A stretch of DNA of 64,000 nucleotides from Antedon bifida (GCA_963402885.1 OY727093.1:20211409-20275408); one strand, 5' to 3'. Positions 38,101 to 48,386 are shown, numbered from the stretch's first letter. Numbers and translations: made by a program. Notes: a model not told the origin generated them from the sequence alone.

Positions 38101-41100
38101 ATTTCATAATTGTAAGAGTGTCTAGAAAACACAGATCTGATTATAGGCCTATATATACATATATAAATCTGAAGGCAAATTACTGAAAATAATAACAATG
38201 CTATATATATACATATATAAAAAAGTCAAATCATCAAAAGAATCGTTTTATTATTAATAAGAGGGTAGTGTTTACAATATACCTATAATTATAACTACTG
38301 TAATTTATTGCAATATAATACTGCGGTCAATTTGCATAAAATGCTGGTATATTTCAGATATTCATGATATAAGAACACTATTCAATGACTGATTGTGCAT
38401 AATGCATAAACATTTTATTTATCTTTAAATCTCCCCGCAATAGCCTAAATATATAGGCTAACATAACTTTGTAGTTTGCATTACATTATGACAAATATTT
38501 TGATATTTTTAAAAAGGAAAACAGCAAAGACGACACACTGGATTTGCCAAGATTGAAAACGTCGGCTATAATTCGCCAATTAGATTTTCTTCGTCGGAGT
38601 CTGAGGTTTCTCTAAATAATCTCGAAACAGGAACAAAAAACATAAACAATTTATTTAGTTCGGATTTGGACAACCAAGGTTTGTTATTAATTTTACAAAA
38701 CCTACTTTATCCTTGTGTGACACATATACATTTTAATGTCGAAAAACAAAATTTATTTTCATTTTCAAAATGTTTACTTATCAGCAAATCAAGTTTATAA
38801 TAATTATCTTTCTTTTTTAACAGAGATGATGTTACAGAACCACATCATGAGCCAGGTAAGTTGTCGTATTCATAAATACATTATTCTTAACGTTGTTTTA
38901 TGGCATTTATTTACATATTTAATTATTTTAGCAAATCAAGTTTATAATAATTATCTTTTGTTAACAGATGATGTTACAGAACCACATCATGAGCCAGGTA
39001 AGTTGTTGATATTTTTTTTAAATACATTATTCTTAACGTTGTTTTATAGCATTTTCTTTTCTTTAATTATTTTAGCAAATCAAGTTTATAATAATTATCT
39101 TTTTCTAGCAGATGATGTTACAGAACCACATCATGAGCCAGGTAAGAATTGTTATATTTATAAATACATTATTCTTAACGTTGTTTTATAGCATTTTCTT
39201 TTATTTAATTATTTTAGCAAATCAAGTTTATAATAATTATTCTTTGTTAACAGATGATGTTACAGAACCACATGACGGGGATGATGAAATGGAAAGTGAT
39301 TGTAAGTAATCTGAAATTTATTCAACTAAAGGGCGGTCCTATCCTTTATATAAAAGAATTAAAAAAAGTGTATGACCGATTTTGTTAGCCCTGTTTTTTA
39401 GTTATGCAAAAAAATAACTTCTTGATAAAATGTTAAAATATGTATAGTTTATGAATTGTAAGATAATATTGCATGGGATTTCGCTCTGTGCCCATTAGCA
39501 ATTCTGCAGTGAATGTTTTCTATTTTGTCATTCTAATTTGGTTTTTCTTTACTTTGTGTTTATATTATAATAACAGTATGTACTGCATACATTATAACAA
39601 TTACTTTACATTTTTTAGTTGATGATGATGAACTTTTAAATCTATGTAAGTACATAATTGTAAACGATAAAAGAATTGATTTAGTTTGCACAGCGTAGAA
39701 AAAGATACAACAAACAATACAGAAAGTATAAAGCATACAAGTTAGATAAATAAGTTCAAAATTTGTTCAAAACATGGATGGGAGCAGTGGACCATCCGAC
39801 TCGAGCCATTTCAAATCAATGGGAGCACTTAATGCCGACCTACAGGGTATATAGGCTGTAAATATAAAGGTATATCAAATTGCCCCAGCTTAAGTTAAAT
39901 CCCCATCTTTTCCCTTGCTTGAGCTATTGGGTAAGTGTTGTTTCTGTAGCAAAATATGAATGTAAAAATTAGTAAAATAGACAAATTTTTATTTTAGCTG
40001 AACTAGATATATCCTGGACAAAGGACGAAAGCTGTGAGTATACTAATTGTTTATTATTAATACGTAATAAGAAATGTATTAATATTTAATAAGAATAATT
40101 TATTTGGTAACCGATGAATAAATAACAATACGTAAAAAAAGGCTGCAAAAATAGTAATGAAATAAGACAACATACAGAATGTAACTACTGTATATATCAT
40201 GTATAAAGTGTTTTGTAATACAGTAAACATTAAACAACTTAACAAATATTAAAAACAAAGTTGTCTAGCATTCATATTATCATCTTATTATTATCATATA
40301 AATTATTCTGCAGCCAAACTAGATGTGTCCTGGATAAAACAAGAGACTTGTAAGTACATAATACAAGATTGGAGTACTGTTATAGAGGATTCTCACAAAT
40401 TGCCTTGCTATTTACCTATATCTTGTTATTAAATAATTATATTTATTCACTTACCAAGATGGGTTAGAATTAATTTATATGATTCAATATTGGTAATCAA
40501 TGAAATATAAAATATAATTACAGGAATTATTAAAAATTAAAATTTACTTTCATTTATTATCAATAGCTATTCAGAATTGCTATTATACAAAGGATTTGGC
40601 TGTTAAAGGTAACTACTGTTTTAAAAACCAAAGTTAACAAACTGCATGAATGTTTAAAGTGATACATACAGTAATGCACAAGCTATGAAATACACAAAAC
40701 ATTATAAGTGAATGGTACTGCAATATTTACTAATTACTGTACTATAAAACAAGTTAAATTGCTAATTTAAAACCTATCAATGGCATAGAAATGTCTATAT
40801 TCCATTATTAGTATCACAATGAAGCTAACCTTCAGATATTTAATTTAAATATTGTAAAGTAAATTTTTCTTATATTAAATTTAGCTCTTGATTCAGCTTG
40901 GAATTTAAGTCAATTGGACCAATGCCTAGTCAGTAAGGTATCCGGTATTCAGGTTTTTAAAAACGACCTATCCACCATTCGAGATTGGCTATCAGACAAG
41001 GTAAACATGTACTACTTAATTATTGGTTATCCGCTCTCTCTAATTGTCAATTTTTTTTTTTTTGCTATTATTTTTTCTTTCTGCCATCTTTTTTCTAAAA

Positions 41101-44100
41101 CTTGCAATCATAACATATCGTAAATTTCTTAACATATTGACATTTATGTTCTGCCTACATTTTCATGACAATTGTACACTTGTCCAAAGTGACGAGTTCA
41201 AATGTAATATGTATTTGTCCATGTACAGACATGTATTTTTCACTATAATTTTTGTACACAAACAAACCACTTAAAAATACTGTAACTTCACACAGTAATT
41301 AGTCAACAACAAAAATACACCAGAAATTAAAACCACCTTTTAAATCTTTCAGGTAATTGACGTATTCCTAGAAATACTAGTTCTCCGAAACACGGTAAGT
41401 GGTGGTTCTGCGTTGTTTTAAAGGTTGAATTGAAATTTACTGAAGATGTGTTTATACTGTATTCCCAAGAAGCATAGATTATAATATTCATTAACATTAA
41501 CAGCCATACATATATTATTACACATTTATAGAATGAATGTTTAGTGTTTCTAAGTTTGATAGTTCTTTATAAAGTATTTAAAATTATTATGTTTAATTCA
41601 TTGTTCCAGTAGTCTTAGTGTACTTAATTGTGAATAGCATATTATTTTTTACAGGAAAAAAAAATACTAAGGATAGAATCTGTCATTTTGACAGATATTC
41701 TTAATGGTTCATGCAAACCAAGTCACTTAAGGAAGGTATGTATCATGACACAAATAACACATTTATTGATAATAAAAAAACTGCTTTATTGATAGTTTAT
41801 AATTTATAAAGCACAAACAAATTTATAGGTCTTCCAACAATAAACAATTTGTTCTTAAACTAACTATTCAATGAAAAATAGTTAATTAATAAACAGGGAT
41901 AGACATGTTTGGGTTTCTTTATAAGCTGTAGTTTGTGTTATCAACTTTCTATTGTGTAGTAATGCTAAAAAAACACTACTACTGCACAGTACTAAAATCT
42001 CAAGTAACATGTTAAAAATAGAACTATGCTACAAAATCTAAAACTGTTTTTAGGTCATATTATGACTAACTTTTTTTTTATATATGGTAGGTTGATTTCT
42101 CCAATTTTGATACCATAATTGGTGGGTTACATGAACCAGGCCATTGGACTTTTATAGTAAGAAGGTTTTATTCAAACTTATTCATGATTGTTAATTACAA
42201 AAGTCTTTTGTTAAAGAATTTTTTTTTCTTCAGTCCTGTGAATACATTTATGATAATCATAAAATGTTATTTGAGTTTCCCTTAGTCAAATTTATGTTGG
42301 TTTTGATAACAATTATTATACTATTTCAGATTGGATACCCAGAGCAGAATCTGTTATTATATCTAAATCCCCTAGGAGACTTGCAGGAAAAATGCACTAG
42401 CATTAAAGCTAATTGGAAGTAAGTATTGATGTTACAATGTGGCTGGCAGGCTGTAGTATCATATAGAAATGATTGTAAGACAAAACAGTTTACGATAGGT
42501 AAATCATTCTGTTAATTATTGAAAAAAACATCTAAATATGTACAACTGTATACTAATAACTATTATAACTTTGCCTAAAATGTTTTGCTAAATTAACTAA
42601 ATTTTATGATTTTCAATATTGATATTTAAAAAATGGCACCTCCTCTTTCCATAAGTTGACATTACTTAGTTAACCTGTAAGATAATTTGTCTGTGTTCGA
42701 TGTCATTTTGTGTTTCAGTCTGTTTATGCAAATTAATGCGTAGTTAATATGGCAATCAGCATGTTGGCAATAGTTCACTGTTGGTGCGGATATCAATAAA
42801 TAAACAAATTATCAGATTTTGCAATCTATAAAATGTTGTATGTATTGTTTCGTTCACAGTAAATTCATGAAAATGAGATTTAACACCAATGCACCAGGAG
42901 GCAGTGCACAAAGGTGGGATGTGTCCACATCTGTGCATGCCAAACAGAGGGACAGTTCTTCTTGCGGCATTTTTGTACTCAAGGTAACTAATATCTAAAA
43001 GTAATATTAAATAATTATAATAATAATAAGGAAGATGTTATTGTCATAATGGTACTAAAATATTGGAAAATAAAATAGTTGTTTGATCGAACACATACTT
43101 ATTAAACCTGTTGTTTCCTAAGTTTGCAGAGGCTTTTAAAGAAAGTAGAAGTTTAAAATTTGCGACAGACTCTACATCTATATTACAGTACAGGCATGAA
43201 ATTGGAGTACAGATATTGATGGCATCTGGTAAATTATAGTTTTATATTCTTGATATTTCAAATTTTACTAAAAACAAAAAAGTAACAAAAATGTCCGACA
43301 AAATGCCTACCTAATGTTTTTTGTATTTACAAAAAAATCCTAATTTTTGAATTTATCTTTCAGAAAATTTAACACCATATTGCCGGTTTTGTGGTAATGA
43401 GGAGGTACCAAGTGGTCTGTATGAAGAAGAGACAAGACCCAAACCCAAATCAACACAGTGGGTGCGTAATTATCACTTTTTGGAATTTAATGATAATAAT
43501 GCTACTAATTTCAAATGTTTTCTTTTTCTGTTTTTGATATTAAAATATTTATAGCTATAATTGTGAAGAGTTATCACTTAAGTCATCTATCAATACCACA
43601 TACTAATATGAGATAGAAGGGAAGGGAAGCAAGAGGGTGGTAATTTTTAAATAAATACCCCTATTTTATCTGCCTGTCTTTTTACCCCTTGAAATGTACT
43701 ACCTTTTAGTCTTTAAACCGTTATGTATTCATTTTAATGTTGTTATCAACTATTCAGGGTACAATGCACAAATCTGTTTGAGATATAAAATCAAATTTCA
43801 TTTTTATTTGTTAAATATTAGGTTGCATGTGACACATGCAACAAATGGTACCACCAGGATTGTTTAGATGTGCCAAAAACAAACTTTTCACCAGAACAAA
43901 AATTCATTTGCAACAGCTGCAAAAAGGAACAACAGCAGCAGCAACAACAACAACGCAAAAGAAAGCAGCAACACCCACAACAAAAACAAAAAGAGCCGCA
44001 GCAGCAACAACCACAACAACCACAGCAGCAACCATATGAACTTGTAAATATAACAAACAGAATTAAAAAATGCAAGGGATGCAGAAATTATTTCAAAAAA

Positions 44101-44337
44101 CCAGTAACTCCACCATATGACTTGGTGATACGGCACAAAGAAAAACTACATTTTTACAATCCAAAAACCCAAACACGACAACTGGGAAATTTACAAAATG
44201 TGTATTATCACCCCAAAATTAAATGTGTGCAAATTTGCCACCCACAATTCCAGGCCAAAGACCTAGTCCTATCAGAAGGAACAAAATTAAAGTCTGCCCA
44301 CAGACATCTCCTAAAACGCAGGGGATGGGTGCTATAA
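32119..44337 (+). CDS. Ginger1-type transposase gene: integrase, Ulp1 protease, PHD finger (45 exons)
   Basis: Coding exons joined at GT-AG sites: 32119-32236, 32593-32783, 33013-33084, 33415-33648, 33794-33900, 34421-34595, 34815-35163; then 24 phase-1 exons from 35238 to 39301; then 39619-39645, 39998-40033, 40314-40349, 40567-40608, 40885-41000, 41353-41394, 41655-41735, 42091-42156, 42330-42418, 42860-42983, 43123-43228, 43364-43461, 43822-44337. The frame is continuous, 1174 residues if every micro-exon is 30 nt. Order: H2C2 zinc finger, integrase core with D138, D197, E233 (exact DD35E spacing), GPY at 379-381, acidic repeat linker, Ulp1/C48-like protease (H860, N877, Q923, C929), C4HC3 PHD finger, polyQ, basic tail. 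There is no reverse transcriptase, RNase H or gag, so this is not an LTR element. The integrase-GPY-Ulp1 combination is known from Ginger1 cut-and-paste transposons. I found no terminal inverted repeats or CCGG/CCGT duplications, so a domesticated host gene is equally possible. Confidence 0.85.
35200..38100 (+). repeat. Tandem micro-exon array, main block (21 units of ~140 bp)
   Basis: Each unit has a GTAAGTTG donor, ~100 bp AT-rich intron, two acceptors and a 30-nt exon. Exons start at 35238, 35378, 35518, 35661, 35801, 35938, 36078, 36221, 36361, 36498, 36638, 36778, 36921, 37061, 37208, 37350, 37492, 37632, 37772 and 37912; the 21st copy (38044-38073) lacks the AG before it. Every exon is phase 1 at both ends and encodes DDVTEPHHEP (variants: EDVTEP at 35801 and 37772, HHKP at 37061, DDITEP at 37350). 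Copies can be skipped or duplicated without frame loss. Coding sequence is more conserved than intron length (period 137-143, one of 147). Confidence 0.9.
38074..38516 (+). other. Intron with AT-rich simple sequence between exon arrays
   Basis: Starts with the usual GTAAGTTG donor, then unrelated sequence with TATATATACATATATAAA runs near 38145-38220. It separates the main micro-exon block from the 162-nt exon. No other gene seen. Confidence 0.6.
38517..38678 (+). other. 162-nt phase-1 exon inside the micro-exon region
   Basis: Acceptor AAAAAG at 38511-38516, donor GTTTGT after 38678. It is open for 54 codons only in the gene's frame (GKQQRRHTGFAKIENVGYNS..., ending SSDLDNQ). It is phase 1 at both ends like its neighbours, so it can also be a cassette exon. 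No known domain recognised; serine- and asparagine-rich, likely disordered linker. Confidence 0.65.
38784..39301 (+). repeat. Second micro-exon block (3 full copies and a modified last copy)
   Basis: Exons at 38826-38855, 38968-38997, 39112-39141 and 39254-39301. The first needs the acceptor at 38824-38825 (CAGAG context), because using the upstream CAG shifts the frame by two. The last copy begins DDVTEPH and then diverges to DGDDEMESD, a 48-nt exon that leads into the following acidic exons. Same unit as the main block, so a unit array was split by, or duplicated around, the 162-nt exon. Confidence 0.82.
39619..40608 (+). other. Four short acidic linker exons
   Basis: Exons 39619-39645 (DDDELLNL), 39998-40033 (ELDISWTKDES), 40314-40349 (KLDVSWIKQET) and 40567-40608 (IQNCYYTKDLAVK). 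All are phase 1-1. The second and third, 36 nt each, are clearly duplicates. No domain is recognised. They join the repeat linker to the protease domain. Confidence 0.7.
40885..43228 (+). other. Ulp1/C48-type cysteine protease exons
   Basis: Residues 763-970. Features of the Ulp1/SENP fold are visible in order: LSTIRDWLSDKVIDVFLEIL (the W-L-D-x-V-I entry motif), LHEPGHWTFI (catalytic His, H860), LLLYLNPLGD (N877 where most members have Asp), and AKQRDSSSCGIFVLKFAEAF (Gln923 and nucleophile Cys929). Known Ulp1 enzymes cut SUMO-like modifiers; transposon-borne versions have unknown substrates. Asn replacing Asp is seen in some cysteine proteases, so activity is plausible but not certain. Ulp1 domains are a known C-terminal partner of Ginger1 integrases. 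Confidence 0.8.
43364..44337 (+). other. PHD finger, polyQ tract and conserved basic tail
   Basis: Residues 971-1174, two exons. The PHD finger is C4HC3: C977, C980, C1006, C1009, H1014, C1017, C1033, C1036, with the typical CDTCNKWYHQDC stretch. PHD fingers commonly read histone H3 tails, which would suit target-site choice. A glutamine-rich stretch of mixed CAA/CAG codons follows (about 43929-44035), then KKCKGCRNYF, PPYDLVIRHKE, NVYYHPKIKCVQ and a stop at 44335-44337. The last part resembles a C-terminal domain that I recall from several transposon-related proteins of marine invertebrates; I cannot name it. Confidence 0.8.
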
Positions 44338-44447
44338 CAATTTTTTTAAATAATTTCTGCATCCCTTGCATGTTTTTAAATGTATTTTTATTTGTATATG
44401 TATTTGGGTCATAGAGATATTTTTTCTTTAGCTGTCCCTTACCATTT

Positions 44448-44465
44448 TTGGTAAATAAATAAATG
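44448..44465 (+). terminator. Probable polyadenylation signal
   Basis: Overlapping AATAAATAAATGAAAAT about 110 bases after the stop codon of the Ginger-type gene. Position and hexamer fit a 3' end here. Confidence 0.5.
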
Positions 44466-44469
44466 AAAA

Positions 44470-45010
44470 TACAGTATCACTAAAAAAATTTTTAAATAAA
44501 AAATGTATACATTCATATATACTTGTATACATATTATATTCATATATACTTGGAGTCGATTTTATATTACTGTACTAGTTTATTCCACAAATTAGCTACC
44601 TGAAAGGGAAAACTTTTTAAAAAATTTATTATTAGGTGTTTGATCTATAAAATTATAATTTAATATCATGTTCTTTGAATAAATTTCTTGAATAATTTGG
44701 CATTGTGGTATAGAGCAATCTTAGTATAATTTTGGAGTTGAGATTAAATCTAGTTTAGATATATGTTACTAAAGCTTCAGAAATTTTGTGATAATTTATT
44801 TCTAGCAGCCCTATTTTGAAATATTGGTATATACATTACTGATATATGTTAAGTTGGGAAAGAAACATTTACTTTTTTATGTAACCCTAGAATAAACGCC
44901 CCGGGCCATTAGTGTTGATATTTAAATCTGAATAATTTTTGTTTTTGTGAGATCCTATGATCATATTGTATATTTGTCAAACAAATTTTTATGGTGCCAG
45001 TTTAAAGTTT
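44470..45010. other. Non-coding AT-rich spacer
   Basis: No gene or repeat family recognised. If the gene upstream is a mobile Ginger element, its right terminus should be in or beyond this stretch, but no inverted match to 30796-32118 was found by eye. Confidence 0.5.
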
Positions 45011-45807
45011 AAGGCTAGATCAAACACTTGCAACATGCAAGTGGTCAAATGTAACCACAGGTATTTGCACACTATGTAACAATGGTGATTTTGAAGACAT
45101 TAAGCATTTTGTTTTGAACTGTAATGCATTTGACAAAATGCATTTGACAAAATTAGAAAAGAAGAACTAAGAAAACTAGAAAATGATTTGACCCTCTGTG
45201 ATGATTATGACATGGACATTATTTGTAAACGCAAATGATGAAAACAAATTAAGTTTTATCTTAGGAGGAGAGGATGTCTTTCTTTCTAATGAATCATACA
45301 ATTCGTTTGATAAATTTTGTAAAACATATTTAAGTTCTGCATGGGAGAAACGGTATTGTTGCTTGTAAATAGTTCTTAGTTTAGTTATTCATATTTTTTT
45401 CTTAAAATACAATTTGAAACAAGTAAAATTCATTCAAAATATTTACAATTTATTAACAGGACATTGGTACCAAGGGCATGGAAAAAACGCTTTATTTTCC
45501 TTGCTTATCAATAGACTCTATTTTTTTTATTACTGTATTTCATTTTTTGCATTTAATATTTTTCGTTGTTATAATTATTTGATGCTCTGTGTTTTTTATA
45601 CCATTTTAATTTTGAAACAACTCATGTTTGCTGTTAATAGTACTAAGTAATCTTATTTATCGTAATGTTAACTTGTATGTAGTGTAATGTAAAAAGGTTA
45701 AATATTGTAATTTTTCTTTCTATGTCGTTTAAAGTTAACGCACCTTTACTTAAAAGTGTGCCGCTGTTATAAAAGCGCAAGTTCAATAAATTATTATTGT
45801 TATTATG
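45011..45807 (+). mobile_element. 5'-truncated LINE 3' end (CR1/L2-like)
   Basis: From about 45054 the frame reads TTGICTLCNNGDFEDIKHFV then LNCNAFDK, the CxLC...H...C zinc-knuckle-like end of the reverse transcriptase ORF in Jockey/CR1/L2-type LINEs. A 14-bp tandem duplication (TGCATTTGACAAAA at 45125-45138 and 45139-45152) shifts the frame, so the copy is dead. The remaining ORF (IRKEELRKLENDLTLCDDY...) and a 3' UTR follow, ending in CAATAAATTATTATTGTTATTATGG near 45784-45807, typical of a TTA-repeat LINE tail. The 78-codon frame at 45414-45650 lies in the 3' UTR and is not a gene. Confidence 0.75.
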
Positions 45808-46367
45808 GTTTGTTAACATTCAAAGTTTTAAACATTTTTGGGCAAATTTTTATCATCTCATTTGTGATTATAGCATAGGATAATTGTTTGTTAACTGGCA
45901 GTAAACAAAAATAACATCAAATTGTAAATACAACCAGAAACAATAAATACAATTGAATAATATCATGCTTCCTAATTTTTTTTTTGAGTGTATTTTTACT
46001 AAGAGTGTAAATGTTTTTGGTTTTGCCAGCGCAAGAAACGCTAGTAATAGTAAGATATCATGGCCTACTACTACTGGGATCCCTACTACTACTAGCTAGG
46101 CAGCTACAGTAGCAGATGCCTGCTTTCTTTCTGCAAACCATCATCCTGATTTTTCACGCCAAATAAACCAGAGAGAGTCATCTCTTTATTTAAGAAAGGT
46201 TCTAGTGACAATCTTGGAAACTATACAAACTAATTAATCTCTTAATCTTTTTAAAGTAGCCTTCAATGATCATCAATTATTCAGGAAGAAGTACAGCACA
46301 ACATTTTTGCATTTTTATAGACTTTTAAAAAGCCTTTGACTTATAAAATATTAATACTGTTAGTAAA

Positions 46368-46770
46368 TTGCAATGCTCAGACGTTCCAACCTAAATGAAT
46401 TAAAAAATCGGGAGAGTATACCACCACCAACGTTAACACTGTGAAATGCTATTTGTGCGTGTAAAAACGCGTCATGGTATATGCGCGTATGCGTAAATCA
46501 TAATTAATAACTTTTATTGTAGACACATGCTCATGTTTATAATATCGCTATACGATCTTTGATTGCACATCAACAAGGATATTTCAAATTGTTCATTGTA
46601 TCATTGAAATTGATTTTGATTTTCTATGGCCCTATTTTTAATGTAATAAAACTGAATTTTATATAAACATGCTTTAAATCGGGAGATATATTAAAAATTT
46701 GGGAGACCGGGAGGTGATGTTAAAATTCGGGAGACTCCCGTATGATTCGGGAGGGTTGGAACAATGCTAT
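46368..46770. mobile_element. Likely non-autonomous DNA transposon (CGGGAG-type ends)
   Basis: Left side ATGCTCAGACGTTCCAACC, right side GGGAGGGTTGGAACAATGCT, giving short inverted ends (GTTCCAACC) and an ATGCT direct match outside. The right part has repeated GGGAGA phrases and the palindrome CGGGAGACTCCCG. Such ends are common in hAT-like MITEs of marine animals. The ends are degenerate, so the call is tentative. Confidence 0.4.
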
Positions 46771-46974
46771 TAACACTAACAGATTATTTAAAAGGTAGAT
46801 CTCAATTTATGTGGCTGCGTGTCAACCCACAAGGGTTAGTTTTAGGTCGAAAGATTATTTTCGAATTTAGGCCTAGGTTATTTGCAAATGCAGTTATTTG
46901 TTTATGATTTCTCTGGTAAGATTATTGATCTTTTTATAATAAATCATAATTTAAAACAAGAACAGCAGCAACAA

Positions 46975-47165
46975 GTAGGCCTACCAGGCTTGGCTAAGGC
47001 CTACTACTACTACTAGCTAACTAAAGGCCTAATAGCCTACTACTAGCTAGAGTAGTAGGCCTAGGCTAGCTAGCTACTACTAGGCTAGCCTAGGCCTACT
47101 ACTACTAGTATTAGCCTAGCTAGTAGGTAGGTAGGCCTAGGCCTAGGCCCTAGCTAGGTCGGAAA
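46975..47165. repeat. TAGGCC/CTACTA low-complexity tract
   Basis: Dense runs of CTACTACTA, TAGCTAGC and TAGGCCTAGGCC. The same words also occur near 20580-20720, 46060-46120, 47250-47330 and 56480. Compositionally distinctive, no function assigned. Confidence 0.75.
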
Positions 47166-47439
47166 GGAGGTTTCTTATTTATATTAATTATATTTAATAC
47201 AGTATTAATAAATAATATATATGTCAAAAGGCTATAAATTTAGCCTTGTTTTCCTATATGCCTAGCCTAGTAACAGGGAGCTAAAATGCTCTAAACTATT
47301 TCTTTCCCTGCCTAGGCCTAGGCCTTGATAGTTACAATTATAAAAACTCAGCTACAGTATTGCGTAGGCTTCTCTAGCCTTAGATGTAGTAGAGAGGCTA
47401 GAGAGCGTTGTAGAGATCGACGCTAGAGCTTAAAGCTGC

Positions 47440-47570
47440 TTAGCTTAAGATACAAGAGGGGGTTGTTGAAAATTATGGGCGGATTTATGTTAATAAATAA
47501 CCGATGACGTCATTTGATTGACACAAGGGGGGTTGAGAATTATGGGGGAGGTTGGATTTCTTAGAACACC
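47440..47570. repeat. Dispersed G-rich repeat fragment
   Basis: 47525-47567 is the reverse complement of 20983-21032 apart from tract length. Upstream GGGGGTTGTTGAAAATTATGGG is a diverged version of the same words. It marks a second copy of that dispersed repeat, in the opposite orientation. Confidence 0.65.
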
Positions 47571-48386
47571 GCCGCTAGTAGTACGCTGTAGTCGGTTGCG
47601 TTTGATATCGATTGCGTTGTTACTTTGGTCGCGCTAAATGTCGTATACATTATAATGTTTATCCTATTATATACATAATTTGTGTTTTAATTTTTATTTT
47701 ACAGGTTTTAATGGAGTGATGTGCTTTTTAAAAATCATTAAAGAAATAGTCCCTTGTTTGAAAGTTCTAAAAAGATTATCCCTGATTTATAGTTTCGAAA
47801 ATGTTAATTTAATATGATTTTAAAATTAGTTACCAGAGCCACAATTACGAATCTTTCTTCAACCTACGCGTGGATACCAGCTCATTTTTAGGATAATATA
47901 ATAAATGTGTAGTAGGCCTTCGTATAGATTTACAGTAGTTAAAACAATAACAGTGTTGTAAGACAATGAGTGTTATTATAGGCTACTTATTGATCATTTT
48001 GCATTTATTGACAAGTTATGTGTCTTAATTTTATAATGACTTTTCAAAATGAAGAAAAAAATTCATCGCCGATATGATTGTTTTACATGCAGGTATTTTA
48101 GTAAAATTTAAAACGCTACATTTTGACCATGGAAAAACCATCGTACAGTATCGTGTGCGTGTTTTTTAAAAAGGGGAATCCCCGACGGTCAGCAGAAAGA
48201 CGTAGCAGCTGTGAGGAAACAGATACCAGAAGGCGCAGCTCCGATTGGTTTCAGAGAATGTTTCAGATGGCGAGTCGCCTTTTATTCAACAGCACATTTT
48301 ACTGAAGAAATGTAAATGTATGTAGATTTTGCAATTAGAACAATAAGTCTTTCTGTATGCTCATTTTAATGCATTTTTCACTATAT
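47571..48386. other. Region before the LTR element; short unrecognised open frames
   Basis: No supported gene. Around 48140-48325 two overlapping frames stay open for roughly 50-60 codons (one ends SRLLFNSTFY, the other STAHFTEEM), which is more than usual for this AT-rich DNA. This could be a remnant or an exon of an unrecognised gene. Neither frame has a convincing start or a family match I can name. Confidence 0.35.

Noticed and set aside
43818-44136. Minus-strand Cys/Leu-rich frames
   Set aside because: Antisense of the PHD/polyQ exon; the composition reflects CAA/CAG read backwards.
32119-44337. The integrase gene as a decayed Gypsy retrotransposon
   Set aside because: No LTRs, RT, RNase H or gag seen; multiple introns and Ulp1 plus PHD domains fit a Ginger1-type gene.
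45414-45650. 78-codon frame
   Set aside because: Lies in the 3' UTR of a LINE fragment and is rich in Phe/Tyr/Leu from AT-rich sequence.
30796-47000. Terminal inverted repeats and CCGG/CCGT duplications around the Ginger-type gene
   Set aside because: Only chance-level matches were found by eye (for example TTTAAACTGG near 31998 versus its complement near 45000); not reported as termini.
48123-48305. 60-codon frame before the LTR element
   Set aside because: A competing frame over the same bases is equally open and neither has a family match or clear splice sites; kept only as an uncertain region.
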